Assembly: GCA_022791975.1 (NCBI GenBank)
Contig: JAAWAC010000031.1
Coordinates: forward strand, 50,000-113,999
DNA from: Lachnospiraceae bacterium
Lineage (GTDB): Bacteria > Bacillota > Clostridia > Lachnospirales > Lachnospiraceae
DNA: 64,000 nucleotides
Reading direction: 5' to 3'
Of the stretch, positions 17,287 to 24,899 are shown one piece after another; the stretch's first letter is position 1; every line of letters starts with the position of its first letter. A model generated the notes under the pieces. That model saw only the letters and a program-made list of their open reading frames with translations. It was not told the origin of the DNA and searched no databases. The translations under genes were made by a program, and so were the position numbers.

Positions 17287-18258
17287 ATGAAAAGAAGGAG
17301 TTGGGGACGGGACCCCTGGAGGGGATCGAGAAGAAATCAGGCCCGTAGGCAGAGGAGAAAGCTGCTGCTGGGATTTTTGGGCGTGGGCATGCTGATGTTT
17401 TTTGTGGGGGTATATGTGGGCAGTGTATATGTTGCACATATGGCGAAGCAGGAGCTTTTGGCTGCAGGAGTACAAAAGCAAGTTCCACAGGTAAACGCAG
17501 AGGAGAGAACCTGGCTGATTGGCGCTGCCAATCCGGCTGGTATGGCGGCGGAGAAAGCCGCTCGAAAGGTGGATGAAGCGTCTGAGTCTGAGGAGGAAGT
17601 TCCAGAGGAACCAGAGGAAGAGCTGCCCCAGGACTGGAATCTCAGGCTGGTCAATAGCACCCATTCCCTGCCAGAGGACTTTACGGTGGAGCTCAAAAGC
17701 ATTGGAAGTGGCCATCAGCTGGATGCCAGGATTGTGGATGACTATAAGGCCATGATTCGGGCCGCCAAGAAAGATGGGGTCACTATCTACGTCACATCCT
17801 CTTATCGGGATATGAATAAGCAGGTGGAGCTACATCAGGAGCAGATTGCGGAGCATGTAAAGAAGGGATATTCCTACCAGGAGGCTCAAAGGCTGGCGGC
17901 CAGAATGGTGGCTGTTCCCGGAACCAGTGAGCACCAGCTGGGGTTGGCGGTGGACCTGGTGTCTGCGGAATACCGAAAGCTGGATGAAAAGCAGGAAAAT
18001 ACCAAGGGCTTTCAGTGGCTCAAGGAGCATTGCTGGGAATATGGCTTTATTCTCCGGTATCCCAATGGCAGGACGGATATCACAGGCATTATCTATGAGC
18101 CCTGGCATTTCCGCTATGTGGGGGAAAAGGCAGCTCAGGAGATAACAGAGAGGGGGATTACCCTGGAGGAATACCTGGGGGCGCGGCCAGTGTCGGAGAG
18201 CTGGGACACGGAGCAGGATCTCTCTAGCCAGGAGGCAAATGACTCTGGAAAGCATTAA
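17287..18258 (+). CDS. Membrane-anchored D-alanyl-D-alanine carboxypeptidase (VanY/M15B family)
   Basis: This 323-residue protein has a basic N-terminus, one membrane helix (about residues 26-50), an acidic linker (about 95-118) and an M15B peptidase domain. The zinc and catalytic motifs are SSYRD, SEHQLGLAVDL (SxHxxGxAxD) and EPWHFRYV. The enzyme removes the terminal D-Ala from peptidoglycan stems. It is more likely a housekeeping cell-wall enzyme than vancomycin resistance, as no vanHAX-like genes are nearby. A double hairpin terminator follows. Confidence 0.9.
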   Translation: MKRRSWGRDPWRGSRRNQARRQRRKLLLGFLGVGMLMFFVGVYVGSVYVAHMAKQELLAAGVQKQVPQVNAEERTWLIGAANPAGMAAEKAARKVDEASESEEEVPEEPEEELPQDWNLRLVNSTHSLPEDFTVELKSIGSGHQLDARIVDDYKAMIRAAKKDGVTIYVTSSYRDMNKQVELHQEQIAEHVKKGYSYQEAQRLAARMVAVPGTSEHQLGLAVDLVSAEYRKLDEKQENTKGFQWLKEHCWEYGFILRYPNGRTDITGIIYEPWHFRYVGEKAAQEITERGITLEEYLGARPVSESWDTEQDLSSQEANDSGKH

Positions 18259-18280
18259 AAATCCATGGAAAAAATGTAGC

Positions 18281-18323
18281 AAAAGGCGTTTTACAGAGAA
18301 GATTTTATCTCTGGACGCCTTTT
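18281..18323 (+). terminator. Two-tier hairpin terminator after the carboxypeptidase gene
   Basis: The outer stem AAAAGGCGT/ACGCCTTTT encloses an inner stem CAGAGA/TCTCTG. The T-run belongs to the outer stem, so it could act in both directions. Confidence 0.65.
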
Positions 18324-18374
18324 CGCATGCCTTCATTCAAATCTTAAATTTCTGTGAAATAGTTGGGACGGGCA

Positions 18375-18403
18375 TTGGAAAAAGACTTGTTTCATGGTAA
18401 AAT
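18375..18403 (+). promoter_or_regulatory. Putative promoter of cls
   Basis: TTGGAA and TAAAAT are 17 bp apart, 31 bp before the cardiolipin synthase ATG. Confidence 0.6.
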
Positions 18404-18434
18404 AAAGGCGTGAAGAGACATAGGAGAAAAGGAT

Positions 18435-19967
18435 ATGCGAAGGCTGTTTAAGCTAATATTAAATCGCGTGGTAATATTTGGTGTGGCATTACTTTTGCAG
18501 TTGGCCTGGTTTTTGGTTATTCTGGTACGGCTGAGCAGCTATTCCGTGTTTATCAGCATTGGGCTCACCATACTGAGTGTTCTGGTGTCCCTGTGGCTGA
18601 TTAATAAGGATGAGAATCCAGCTTATAAGTTAGCTTGGATTGTGCCCATTTTGCTGGCACCTTTGTTTGGCGGGCTTTTATATCTGATGGTGGGAAATAA
18701 GAAGCCATCTCGAAAGCTGCGAAAAAGGCTGGAAGCAGTGGGGGCAGAGACAGATTGCTATTATACCCAGGGAGACTCTCTTTTGCCGGAGATAGAAGCG
18801 CAAAATCCTTATGTGGCCGGACAGATGCGCTATACAGAGGAAGTGCCCGGCTATCCCGTCTGTAAAAATACCACGGGGCGGTATTACGAGTTGGGAGACA
18901 CCATGTTTCCAGATATGCTTCGGGCTTTGGAGGAAGCCAGGCATTTTATCTTTATGGAGTACTTCATCGTTGGTGAGGGGCGTATGTGGAATAGCATTCT
19001 GGAGATTCTGGAGCGCAAGGCCAAGGAGGGTGTGGAGGTACGGGTCATCTACGATGACATGGGCTGTGTTTCCCTGTTACCTATGGGCTACGATTGGTAT
19101 CTGGAGCAAAAAGGCATCAAGTGTATGGCTTTCAATCCTTTTGTGCCGCTCTGGTCCCTGGTGATGAATAACCGGGACCACCGGAAAATGCTTATTATTG
19201 ATGGACATACGGCTTTTAGCGGTGGCGTGAATCTGGCGGATGAGTATATCAATGAAAAGGTTCGGTTTGGCCACTGGAAGGATACAGGCTTTTGCCTTCA
19301 TGGGGACGCAGTCTGGAATTACACCCTGATGTTTTTGCAGATGTGGCATGGATTTCGGAGGGAGAAGGAGGACTTCCGGGCCTATATGCCCCATGTGTGG
19401 CATCCAAAGCCTTTTTCCAGTGACGGGTATGTGCAGCCTTACGGGGATTCTCCCCTGGACAGCGAGGTGGCGGGAGAGAATATCTATCTCAATATTTTAA
19501 ATCAGGCGAAGCGCTATGTGTATATTTTCACCCCTTATCTCATTATTGACAATGAGATGCAGACGGCTCTCTGTCTAGCTGCTAAGCGGGGAGTGGATGT
19601 GCGCATTGTGACTCCGGGAATTCCCGACAAGAAGGTGGTTTACCAGTTGACCCGTTCCAGTTATCCCCCTCTTTTGCGGGCCGGTGTGCGGATTTATGAG
19701 TATACGCCGGGCTTTCTCCATGCCAAATCCTATGTATGTGACGATGAGATTGCTGTGGTGGGTACCATTAATATGGATTACCGCAGTCTGTACCTGCATT
19801 TTGAGTGCGGAACCTATTTTTATCAGTCCTCTCTGGTGGGCCAGGTGAAGGAGGATGCCGATAAAACCATAGGAAAGAGCAGGGAGATACAGCTGTCAGA
19901 CACCAGACAGGGCTTTTTTGGAGGCCTGGTTTGCGCTGTTTTGCGGGTGTTTGCACCACTTTTGTAG
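18435..19967 (+). CDS. cls: Cardiolipin synthase
   Basis: The 510-residue enzyme has two N-terminal membrane helices (about 10-30 and 37-57), the NKDENPAYKLAWI linker and two phospholipase D HKD motifs: DHRKMLIIDGHTAFSGG and FLHAKSYVCDDEIAVVGTIN. It joins two phosphatidylglycerol molecules into cardiolipin at the membrane. AGGAGAAAAGGA lies before the ATG. The CBS-pair gene starts 9 bp after its stop, so both are probably cotranscribed. Confidence 0.93.
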   Translation: MRRLFKLILNRVVIFGVALLLQLAWFLVILVRLSSYSVFISIGLTILSVLVSLWLINKDENPAYKLAWIVPILLAPLFGGLLYLMVGNKKPSRKLRKRLEAVGAETDCYYTQGDSLLPEIEAQNPYVAGQMRYTEEVPGYPVCKNTTGRYYELGDTMFPDMLRALEEARHFIFMEYFIVGEGRMWNSILEILERKAKEGVEVRVIYDDMGCVSLLPMGYDWYLEQKGIKCMAFNPFVPLWSLVMNNRDHRKMLIIDGHTAFSGGVNLADEYINEKVRFGHWKDTGFCLHGDAVWNYTLMFLQMWHGFRREKEDFRAYMPHVWHPKPFSSDGYVQPYGDSPLDSEVAGENIYLNILNQAKRYVYIFTPYLIIDNEMQTALCLAAKRGVDVRIVTPGIPDKKVVYQLTRSSYPPLLRAGVRIYEYTPGFLHAKSYVCDDEIAVVGTINMDYRSLYLHFECGTYFYQSSLVGQVKEDADKTIGKSREIQLSDTRQGFFGGLVCAVLRVFAPLL

Positions 19968-19975
19968 GAGGAATC

Positions 19976-20404
19976 ATGAACGTACTGTTTTTTTTGAAGC
20001 CCAAGAGTGAGGTTGCGTATCTAAAGGATGAGTATACCCTGCGGCAGGCCATTGAAAAGATGGAGCACAGCTGCTTTACAGCCATTCCCATGATAAACCG
20101 AAAGGGAGAGTATGTGGGTACGGTGACGGAAGGGGACTTGCTCTGGGCCATTAAGGAGCGATACAATATTAATCTGCGGGATGCGGAGGATATATCTATT
20201 CAGGCTGTCCGTCGCCGAATGCGCTTTGACCCCATTTCCATTGATGCCAATATGGAGGACATTGTGTCCAAGGCGATGAACCAGAATTTTGTGCCGGTGA
20301 TTGATGATAAGAAGGTGTTTATCGGAATCATCACCCGGAAGGATATTATTGAGTTTTGCTATGATGGATATAAAAAATGCAGGGCCGAAAACGCTGCTGT
20401 GTGA
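19976..20404 (+). CDS. CBS-pair domain protein
   Basis: The 142-residue protein consists almost entirely of two CBS motifs: AIPMINRKGEYVGTVTEGDL and VPVIDDKKVFIGIITRKDII. Such stand-alone modules bind adenosyl ligands and can modulate partners. TAGGAGG precedes the ATG at 19976. The partner is unknown; the adjacent cls gene could be the target. A strong terminator ends the unit. Confidence 0.88.
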   Translation: MNVLFFLKPKSEVAYLKDEYTLRQAIEKMEHSCFTAIPMINRKGEYVGTVTEGDLLWAIKERYNINLRDAEDISIQAVRRRMRFDPISIDANMEDIVSKAMNQNFVPVIDDKKVFIGIITRKDIIEFCYDGYKKCRAENAAV

Positions 20405-20425
20405 TAGGCTTGCGGACAGATCTAG

Positions 20426-20462
20426 AAGCTTCCCCGGATTTCCCGATTCGGGGAAGCTTTTT
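20426..20462 (+). terminator. Terminator of the cls-CBS unit
   Basis: AAGCTTCCCCG pairs exactly with CGGGGAAGCTT around a 12-nt loop, followed by TTT. Confidence 0.85.
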
Positions 20463-20585
20463 GGGAAGCTCTCTTATTTTCCAGTAGACAGATGGGATTT
20501 GGAAATGCGCAAGGGAGGATATTAATTATGCAGAATCTCTCTAAGATTATGCAAAAGCTTCCCGGATATTTGGTTAAAATAATAG

Positions 20586-20614
20586 TTGACAAATGAAATA
20601 TAAGGGTTTATTAT
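20586..20614 (+). promoter_or_regulatory. Promoter of the T-box/TRAP transcript
   Basis: TTGACA and TATTAT are 17 bp apart. The predicted start near 20621 leaves room for a complete T-box leader. Confidence 0.7.
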
Positions 20615-20615
20615 A

Positions 20616-20917
20616 AATGCAATTTCATATTCCATGTATAAAATGTGTTGATAAGGAAGAGTACTGATTACGAGATCGGCAGAGAGCCATGGGTTGGTGT
20701 GACATGGTGATTGGATTTTCGGGAAAATCCCCTTGGAACAGTTTGACTGAAAAAATTCAGGTTTTGTGTAGGTCAAAACGGCAGGCATCCGTTATCATGT
20801 CGCTCATTACATACAGCCCAAGGGCTGTTGAGGCTGAGTGGCTGTTTTTACAGCAAAAAGAGTGGTACCGCAGAAGCTTGCAGCTTTTGTCTCTTTGGAG
20901 ATGGAAGCTGTTTTTTT
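20616..20917 (+). ncRNA. T-box leader upstream of dctPQM, probable isoleucine specifier
   Basis: Stem I elements appear in order: GGAAGAGTA, AGAGAG, and a CCATG/CATGG apical stem around GGTTGGTGTGA. CTGA pairs with TCGG to frame a specifier loop GAA-A-ATC, with AAGG/CCTT at the base. Stem II is CTGAA/TTCAG; stem III is AACGG/CCGTT after GTAGG. The T-box AAAGAGTGGTACCGC is at 20857-20871. TGGT would pair with a tRNA ending in ACCA (discriminator A), which fits tRNA-Ile. AAAGAG can pair with CTCTTT (20891-20896) as antiterminator. The specifier is less certain because GGATTTT/AAAATCC can form a competing hairpin across it. Confidence 0.85.
20881..20917 (+). terminator. T-box attenuator terminator
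   Basis: CAGCTTTT pairs with GGAAGCTG (two G-U), with an inner TCTC/GAGA, followed by seven T. Its 5' half overlaps the antiterminator pairing segment. Confidence 0.85.
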
Positions 20918-21024
20918 ATGCACAGCGGAGCCCAAAGGAAAATCAAGTACAGGGTCAAGCCTGCTGTCTGGTAACAGCAGTTGACATAAATACCATTTAC
21001 TATATTTAAGGAGGAAGAATCGTT

Positions 21025-22122
21025 ATGAAAAAAAATGTGAAATTCGTTGCCATGGCTTTGTCTGCTGTAATGCTGCTTAGCCTGACAGCGTGCGGTGGAA
21101 GCTCTGACAATGACAGTCAGCCTCAGGAGGAGGCCCCTGCTGCCACTGGGGAGGAGAACAACGACACAGAGGCAGAGGAGGCAGAGGAGGATGCCAGCGC
21201 TACTGCCACAGATGCCACTGTATTGAAGCTTGGAACCACGGTAAATGAGCAGGACAGCTTCCAGGTAGCCGCTGAGAAGTTTGCGGAGCTGGTGGAGGAG
21301 AGAACAGGTGGTGCATACAAGATTGAGATTTATCCCAATGGAACCCTGGGCGGAGAGCGCGACATGTTAGAGAGTATGCAGATCGGCACCCTGGATATGG
21401 GAATTATCACCAGTGGTCCCTTTATCAACTTCTCATCTGCCATGGGCGTCTTGGATATGCCTTACCTCTTTGCAAGCAATGAAGAGGCTTATGCGGTACT
21501 TGACGGCGAGATTGGCCGTGAACTTCTTGACACCCTGGAGGATTCCGGGCTTAAGGGTTTGGCTTACGCAGAGCGGGGCTTTCGGAACCTGACCAACAGC
21601 AAGAAGCCTATTGAGACAGCAGCGGACTTAAATGGCATGAAGATTCGTATTATGGAGAACGATGTCTACACCGCAAGCTTTGAGGCTATGGGTGTGAATG
21701 CCAATCCCATGGCATGGGCGGACGCTCTCACCGCTTTGCAGCAGGGTACTGTAGACGGACAGGAGAATCCCATCAATGTGATTTATTCCTACAGCCTGTG
21801 GGAGTCCCAGAAATATGTGACACTGGACCGTCATTCCTACTCCACTGCAATCATTACCATGAGTGCGGATGTATTTAACAAGTTGGATGCGGATACACAA
21901 AAGATTTTCCTGGATGCAGCCCAGGAGGCAGCTGAGTTTGAGCGTGCATGGGTGGCAGAGCAGGAGAGCACCCAGCTTCAGGCCATGAAGGACAATGGTA
22001 TGGAAGTTATTGAGGAGCCAGATCTTACCTCCTTCAAGGAAGCTGTACAGCCGGTTTACGACAAGTACACGGAGTATGCAGATTATGTGACCAGAATTCA
22101 GGAAGTGATTGCAGGTATGTAA
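21025..22122 (+). CDS. dctP: TRAP transporter solute-binding lipoprotein (DctP family)
   Basis: The 365-residue precursor has a signal peptide ending in the lipobox LTAC (Cys23 expected after the cut), an acidic linker to about 65, then a DctP fold. The ligand-carboxylate Arg lies in GMKIRIMEN, and the QQGTVDGQENP motif is present. The protein would be anchored outside the membrane and deliver an organic acid to DctQM. TAAGGAGGA precedes the ATG. The T-box upstream links its substrate to amino acid supply rather than to C4-dicarboxylate use; isoleucine-related acids are the best guess. Confidence 0.92.
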   Translation: MKKNVKFVAMALSAVMLLSLTACGGSSDNDSQPQEEAPAATGEENNDTEAEEAEEDASATATDATVLKLGTTVNEQDSFQVAAEKFAELVEERTGGAYKIEIYPNGTLGGERDMLESMQIGTLDMGIITSGPFINFSSAMGVLDMPYLFASNEEAYAVLDGEIGRELLDTLEDSGLKGLAYAERGFRNLTNSKKPIETAADLNGMKIRIMENDVYTASFEAMGVNANPMAWADALTALQQGTVDGQENPINVIYSYSLWESQKYVTLDRHSYSTAIITMSADVFNKLDADTQKIFLDAAQEAAEFERAWVAEQESTQLQAMKDNGMEVIEEPDLTSFKEAVQPVYDKYTEYADYVTRIQEVIAGM

Positions 22123-22163
22123 GGAAAGAGGCATACCGATACCTGTAAAAGACAAGAAAACAG

Positions 22164-22199
22164 ACCGCCTGGTAATGGAGCATCCAGGAACCAGGCGGT
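22164..22199 (+). other. Intercistronic hairpin after dctP
   Basis: ACCGCCTGGT pairs exactly with ACCAGGCGGT, and flanking ACAAGAA/TTCTTGT can extend it. No T-run follows. It could protect the upstream dctP message or attenuate expression of dctQM. Confidence 0.65.
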
Positions 22200-22272
22200 T
22201 CTTGTATACCTTAAGGGAGGAGTCCGTCTATCCTGTAGGGGATATAGGAATATTACCCGTAGGGTATGCTTG

Positions 22273-22331
22273 TATAGCCCACATGAAATAGCTTTATATA
22301 AAGATGTATAAGATATTTCATGTGAGCTATA
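22273..22331. repeat. Near-perfect 18-bp inverted repeat between dctP and dctQ
   Basis: TATAGCCCACATGAAATA and TATTTCATGTGAGCTATA are complementary at 17 of 18 positions, with an AT-rich 23-nt loop. It ends 42 bp before the proposed dctQ start. It could be an RNA processing or stabilising structure. Confidence 0.7.
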
Positions 22332-22372
22332 CCGGATTCGACAGAACGATGGAGAAAAGGGGGAGTTTGATT

Positions 22373-22870
22373 TTGGTTATTGTTCGGGGAATTCATAAGT
22401 TAAGTGATATTCTGGATAAGATCGCAGAGATCGTAATCGTGGCAATGCTTGGAGCCATGGTGTTGATTACCGGTGCACAGATTATTTGCCGTCTCTTCTT
22501 CACAGCCCTGTCCTGGAGCGAGGAGGCCACACGTTATCTGCTGATCTGGAGCACCTTGTTTGGGGCAGGCTGTGTCTACAAGCACAGCGGTCATATTTCC
22601 ATTTCTGTATTACAGGATGTGTTGCCGGGAAAAGCAAAGGACATTTTGCAGATCCTGGTACATGCACTGTGCATGATTTTGTTTGGCCTGGTTTTATTTT
22701 ATGGAATCCAGTATTATGGCAAGCAGGGAAGCCAGCTTTCTGCGGCTATGCGTCTGCCTATGCGGTATGTCTACACTTGCATTCCCATTGGATGTGGCCT
22801 GATGTGTTTCCATGCACTGGATGCAGTTCTTGGCTGTGTGATGAATTTACTGGGAAAGGGGGAAAAATAA
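22373..22870 (+). CDS. dctQ: TRAP transporter small membrane subunit (DctQ)
   Basis: The roughly 165-residue protein has four hydrophobic helices and the family motif ALSWSEEATRYLLIWSTLFGAG. TTG at 22373 is chosen because GGGGGAG ends 7 nt before it and the protein then has family length; ATG at 22349 is possible but lacks a ribosome site. An open frame continues upstream into the inverted repeat and is unlikely to be translated. It stops one base before the dctM ATG. Confidence 0.87.
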   Translation: MVIVRGIHKLSDILDKIAEIVIVAMLGAMVLITGAQIICRLFFTALSWSEEATRYLLIWSTLFGAGCVYKHSGHISISVLQDVLPGKAKDILQILVHALCMILFGLVLFYGIQYYGKQGSQLSAAMRLPMRYVYTCIPIGCGLMCFHALDAVLGCVMNLLGKGEK

Positions 22871-22871
22871 A

Positions 22872-24131
22872 ATGGCAGCTCTGTTGTTTATAGCATTTAT
22901 TCTTTTGTTAGTTTTAGGAGTTCCAGTGGCATTTTCCATTGCCCTTTCTTCCTTGGTCGTAATGGTGAAGGGGGAGGTTCCCCTTTTGATGATAGTACAG
23001 CGCATGTTTACGGCCACAGACTCTTTTTCTCTCATTGCAGTGCCTTTCTTTATTTTTGCGGGAGATTTGATGGCAAAGGGAAAGGTGTCCAAGGTTTTGG
23101 TGGAATTCGCGGAGGCCCTGCTGGGCATGATCAAGGGGGGCCTGTCCATTGTTTCCGTTCTTGCTGGAATGTTCTTTGCGGCTATCTCCGGTTCCGGCGC
23201 AGCCACAACCGCAGCCGTGGGAGCGACCCTGATTCCGGAGTTGAAGAAGAGGGGGTATGATGAATCCAGATCCGCCGCGCTGATAGCAGCCGCAGGCACC
23301 ATCGGCGTTGTCATTCCCCCTTCCGTACCTATGGTTCTCTATGCGGTGATTGCAGAGCAAAGTGTAAATACCCTGTTTAAAAACGGTTTTGTTCCCGGCG
23401 TATTAATGGGAGTCATTCTTATTGGCATTTCCCTCTTTGAGGCGGCAAAATATAATTATCCCAAAGGAGCAGGCTTTTCCCTGAAACATTTGGGAAAAAC
23501 GTTTTTAAAGGCTATCTGGGGAATTTTGATGCCCCTGATTATTCTGGGTGGCATCTTTTCCGGAAAGTTTACCCCTTCGGAGGCTGCGGATGTGGCGGTT
23601 ATCTATGCCATCCTGGTGTCTGTGTTTGTGTATCGGGATATGGGCCCCAAGGAACTGTTTACCATTATGAAGGGCAGCGCCAAAACCTCCGCTGTGATTA
23701 TGATTATCATAGCGTGCAGCGGTCCCTTTGGGTGGGTGCTTGCCAACTGGAAGATCCCGGAGGCTATCGCCAGCACGGTATTAAGCATGTCCGCGAATCC
23801 GTATATTATTATGTTTTTGATTGCTGTCATAATTTTGATCGCAGGCGTGTTTATGGAGACCTCCTCCGCTATCATTATTCTGACACCAGTATTTTTGCCG
23901 CTTGTTAAGGCTATGAATATCAGCCTGGTGCATTTTGGCATTGTATTTGTAGTAGGAATTGCCATTGGTATGATTACGCCGCCGGTGGCCATCAACCTTT
24001 TTGTCGCTTCGGGTATCACAGGGCTGCCTATTGAGAAGATTGCCAAGTCTGTAATTCCCTATCTGTTGGGGCTGATTGTGGTGTTCTTCTTGATCCTTTA
24101 TGTGCCGATGCTGATTCCAGGGCTGATGTAA
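22872..24131 (+). CDS. dctM: TRAP transporter large permease subunit (DctM)
   Basis: The 419-residue protein has about twelve hydrophobic segments and the DctM motifs SGSGAATTAAVG, GTIGVVIPPSVPMVLY and GMITPPVAINLFV. It forms the Na+-driven channel of the tripartite transporter with dctQ. AAAGGGGGA lies upstream inside the end of dctQ. A bidirectional terminator follows. Confidence 0.93.
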   Translation: MAALLFIAFILLLVLGVPVAFSIALSSLVVMVKGEVPLLMIVQRMFTATDSFSLIAVPFFIFAGDLMAKGKVSKVLVEFAEALLGMIKGGLSIVSVLAGMFFAAISGSGAATTAAVGATLIPELKKRGYDESRSAALIAAAGTIGVVIPPSVPMVLYAVIAEQSVNTLFKNGFVPGVLMGVILIGISLFEAAKYNYPKGAGFSLKHLGKTFLKAIWGILMPLIILGGIFSGKFTPSEAADVAVIYAILVSVFVYRDMGPKELFTIMKGSAKTSAVIMIIIACSGPFGWVLANWKIPEAIASTVLSMSANPYIIMFLIAVIILIAGVFMETSSAIIILTPVFLPLVKAMNISLVHFGIVFVVGIAIGMITPPVAINLFVASGITGLPIEKIAKSVIPYLLGLIVVFFLILYVPMLIPGLM

Positions 24132-24191
24132 ACAAAAAGCCATGAAAAAACTATGGAATAAAAGGCTTTCGAAAGTAAACGAACTAAAATT

Positions 24192-24222
24192 TCCCCGGAT
24201 GAAATATAATCCGGGGATTTTC
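24192..24222 (+). terminator. Bidirectional terminator between dctM and the XRE gene
   Basis: TCCCCGGAT pairs exactly with ATCCGGGGA around GAAATATA, with TTTTC on the plus strand and AATTTTAG on the minus strand. Confidence 0.8.
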
Positions 24223-24235
24223 TGTCTATGAGACC

Positions 24236-24610
24236 TTATTTTTGTCTGTGTAGGCTTCTTTTGTTCAGGGCAAGCAGCAAATCCCGGGCGATTAAAATAT
24301 CCTCCGCTTCGGCGGCGAGAGTTGCCTGAAATAACAGGCGCAGGGAATCGGTTTGAGAGATGGTTCGGGCGATTTGCACGGTCTCCGGATCCAGGTCATA
24401 TGTCTCCTCAATGGTTTTTTCCTGTCCGGTCATGAGATATTCAACAGAAAGATTTAAGTAGTCAGCAATCTGGCCAAGGCGTGAATCTGGAAACACGCCT
24501 TTTTTTAATTGGCTGATGTAGCCATTGGAAAAGTTTAAATCTTGTTCCAACCGGGAAATGGGAATTTTTCTCTGTTTGCAAATATTCTTTACCCGTTCAA
24601 CAGAATTCAT
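24236..24610 (-). CDS. XRE-family DNA-binding regulator
   Basis: The 124-residue protein has an N-terminal HTH_3 domain (about 1-62: ISRLEQDLNFSNGYISQLKKG, LGQIADYLNLSVEYLM) and a C-terminal helical tail of unknown role. AGGAGGT precedes the start at 24610; the open frame upstream adds 18 residues without a site. It is divergent from the sugar ABC operon, and a shared GTTATAC heptamer near both promoters is a candidate operator. Regulation of that operon is inference. Confidence 0.85.
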   Translation of the reverse strand: MNSVERVKNICKQRKIPISRLEQDLNFSNGYISQLKKGVFPDSRLGQIADYLNLSVEYLMTGQEKTIEETYDLDPETVQIARTISQTDSLRLLFQATLAAEAEDILIARDLLLALNKRSLHRQK

Positions 24611-24637
24611 AGAGTACCTCCTAAATATAAAGAATGT

Positions 24638-24692
24638 GTATAACACAATATAGAGGATACCCATAAAAATGTGTTGACAAATTAGGTTATAC
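24638..24692. promoter_or_regulatory. Candidate operator heptamers in the divergent promoter region
   Basis: GTTATAC occurs on the minus strand at 24638-24644 and on the plus strand at 24686-24692. The first is inside a small GTGT-ATA-ACAC palindrome near the regulator's own start; the second is between the -35 and -10 of the sugar operon promoter. This arrangement fits one repressor acting on both genes. Confidence 0.35.
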
Positions 24693-24702
24693 TCAATATA
24701 AT
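24674..24702 (+). promoter_or_regulatory. Consensus promoter of the sugar ABC operon
   Basis: TTGACA and TATAAT match consensus exactly and are 17 bp apart. Transcription would start near 24709, at the left arm of the inverted repeat. Confidence 0.85.
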
Positions 24703-24708
24703 ATAGAT

Positions 24709-24822
24709 AAATTATAGAAAAGCCTAAATTTGAGAATGCCGGTATTCCTCTAATATAGATTTCTGGACAAAATTTATTTTAGGGAATTCTCTAAGGAATG
24801 TCAAATAGCTTTTCTATAATTT
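24709..24822 (+). other. Structured 5' leader with perfect 15-bp inverted repeat
   Basis: AAATTATAGAAAAGC and GCTTTTCTATAATTT are exact complements 84 nt apart; the left arm begins at the predicted transcript 5' end. Nested pairs include GAGAAT/ATTCTC and ATTCCT/AGGAAT. GAATGCC (24734-24740) is complementary to GGCATTC (24824-24830) just outside the right arm, which would make a pseudoknot. I do not recognise a known riboswitch family. A short transposon remnant is less likely because no target-site duplication is visible. Confidence 0.55.
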
Positions 24823-24899
24823 TGGCATTCGGAGGACTTGGATAGCTGAGTCATCGAAAAAAGGTGAAGCGCAAAAAAGAGACGAGAAGGAGAAGGTTT

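Noticed and set aside
17287..18258. A vancomycin resistance gene
   Set aside because: Only a VanY-type carboxypeptidase is present; no vanHAX or vanRS-like genes lie nearby.
20689..21009. A 106-residue ORF in front of dctP
   Set aside because: It overlaps the T-box leader elements and terminator, so it is very unlikely to be translated.
24709..24822. A small transposon remnant (MITE)
   Set aside because: The inverted repeat has no flanking target duplication and coincides with the transcript 5' end.
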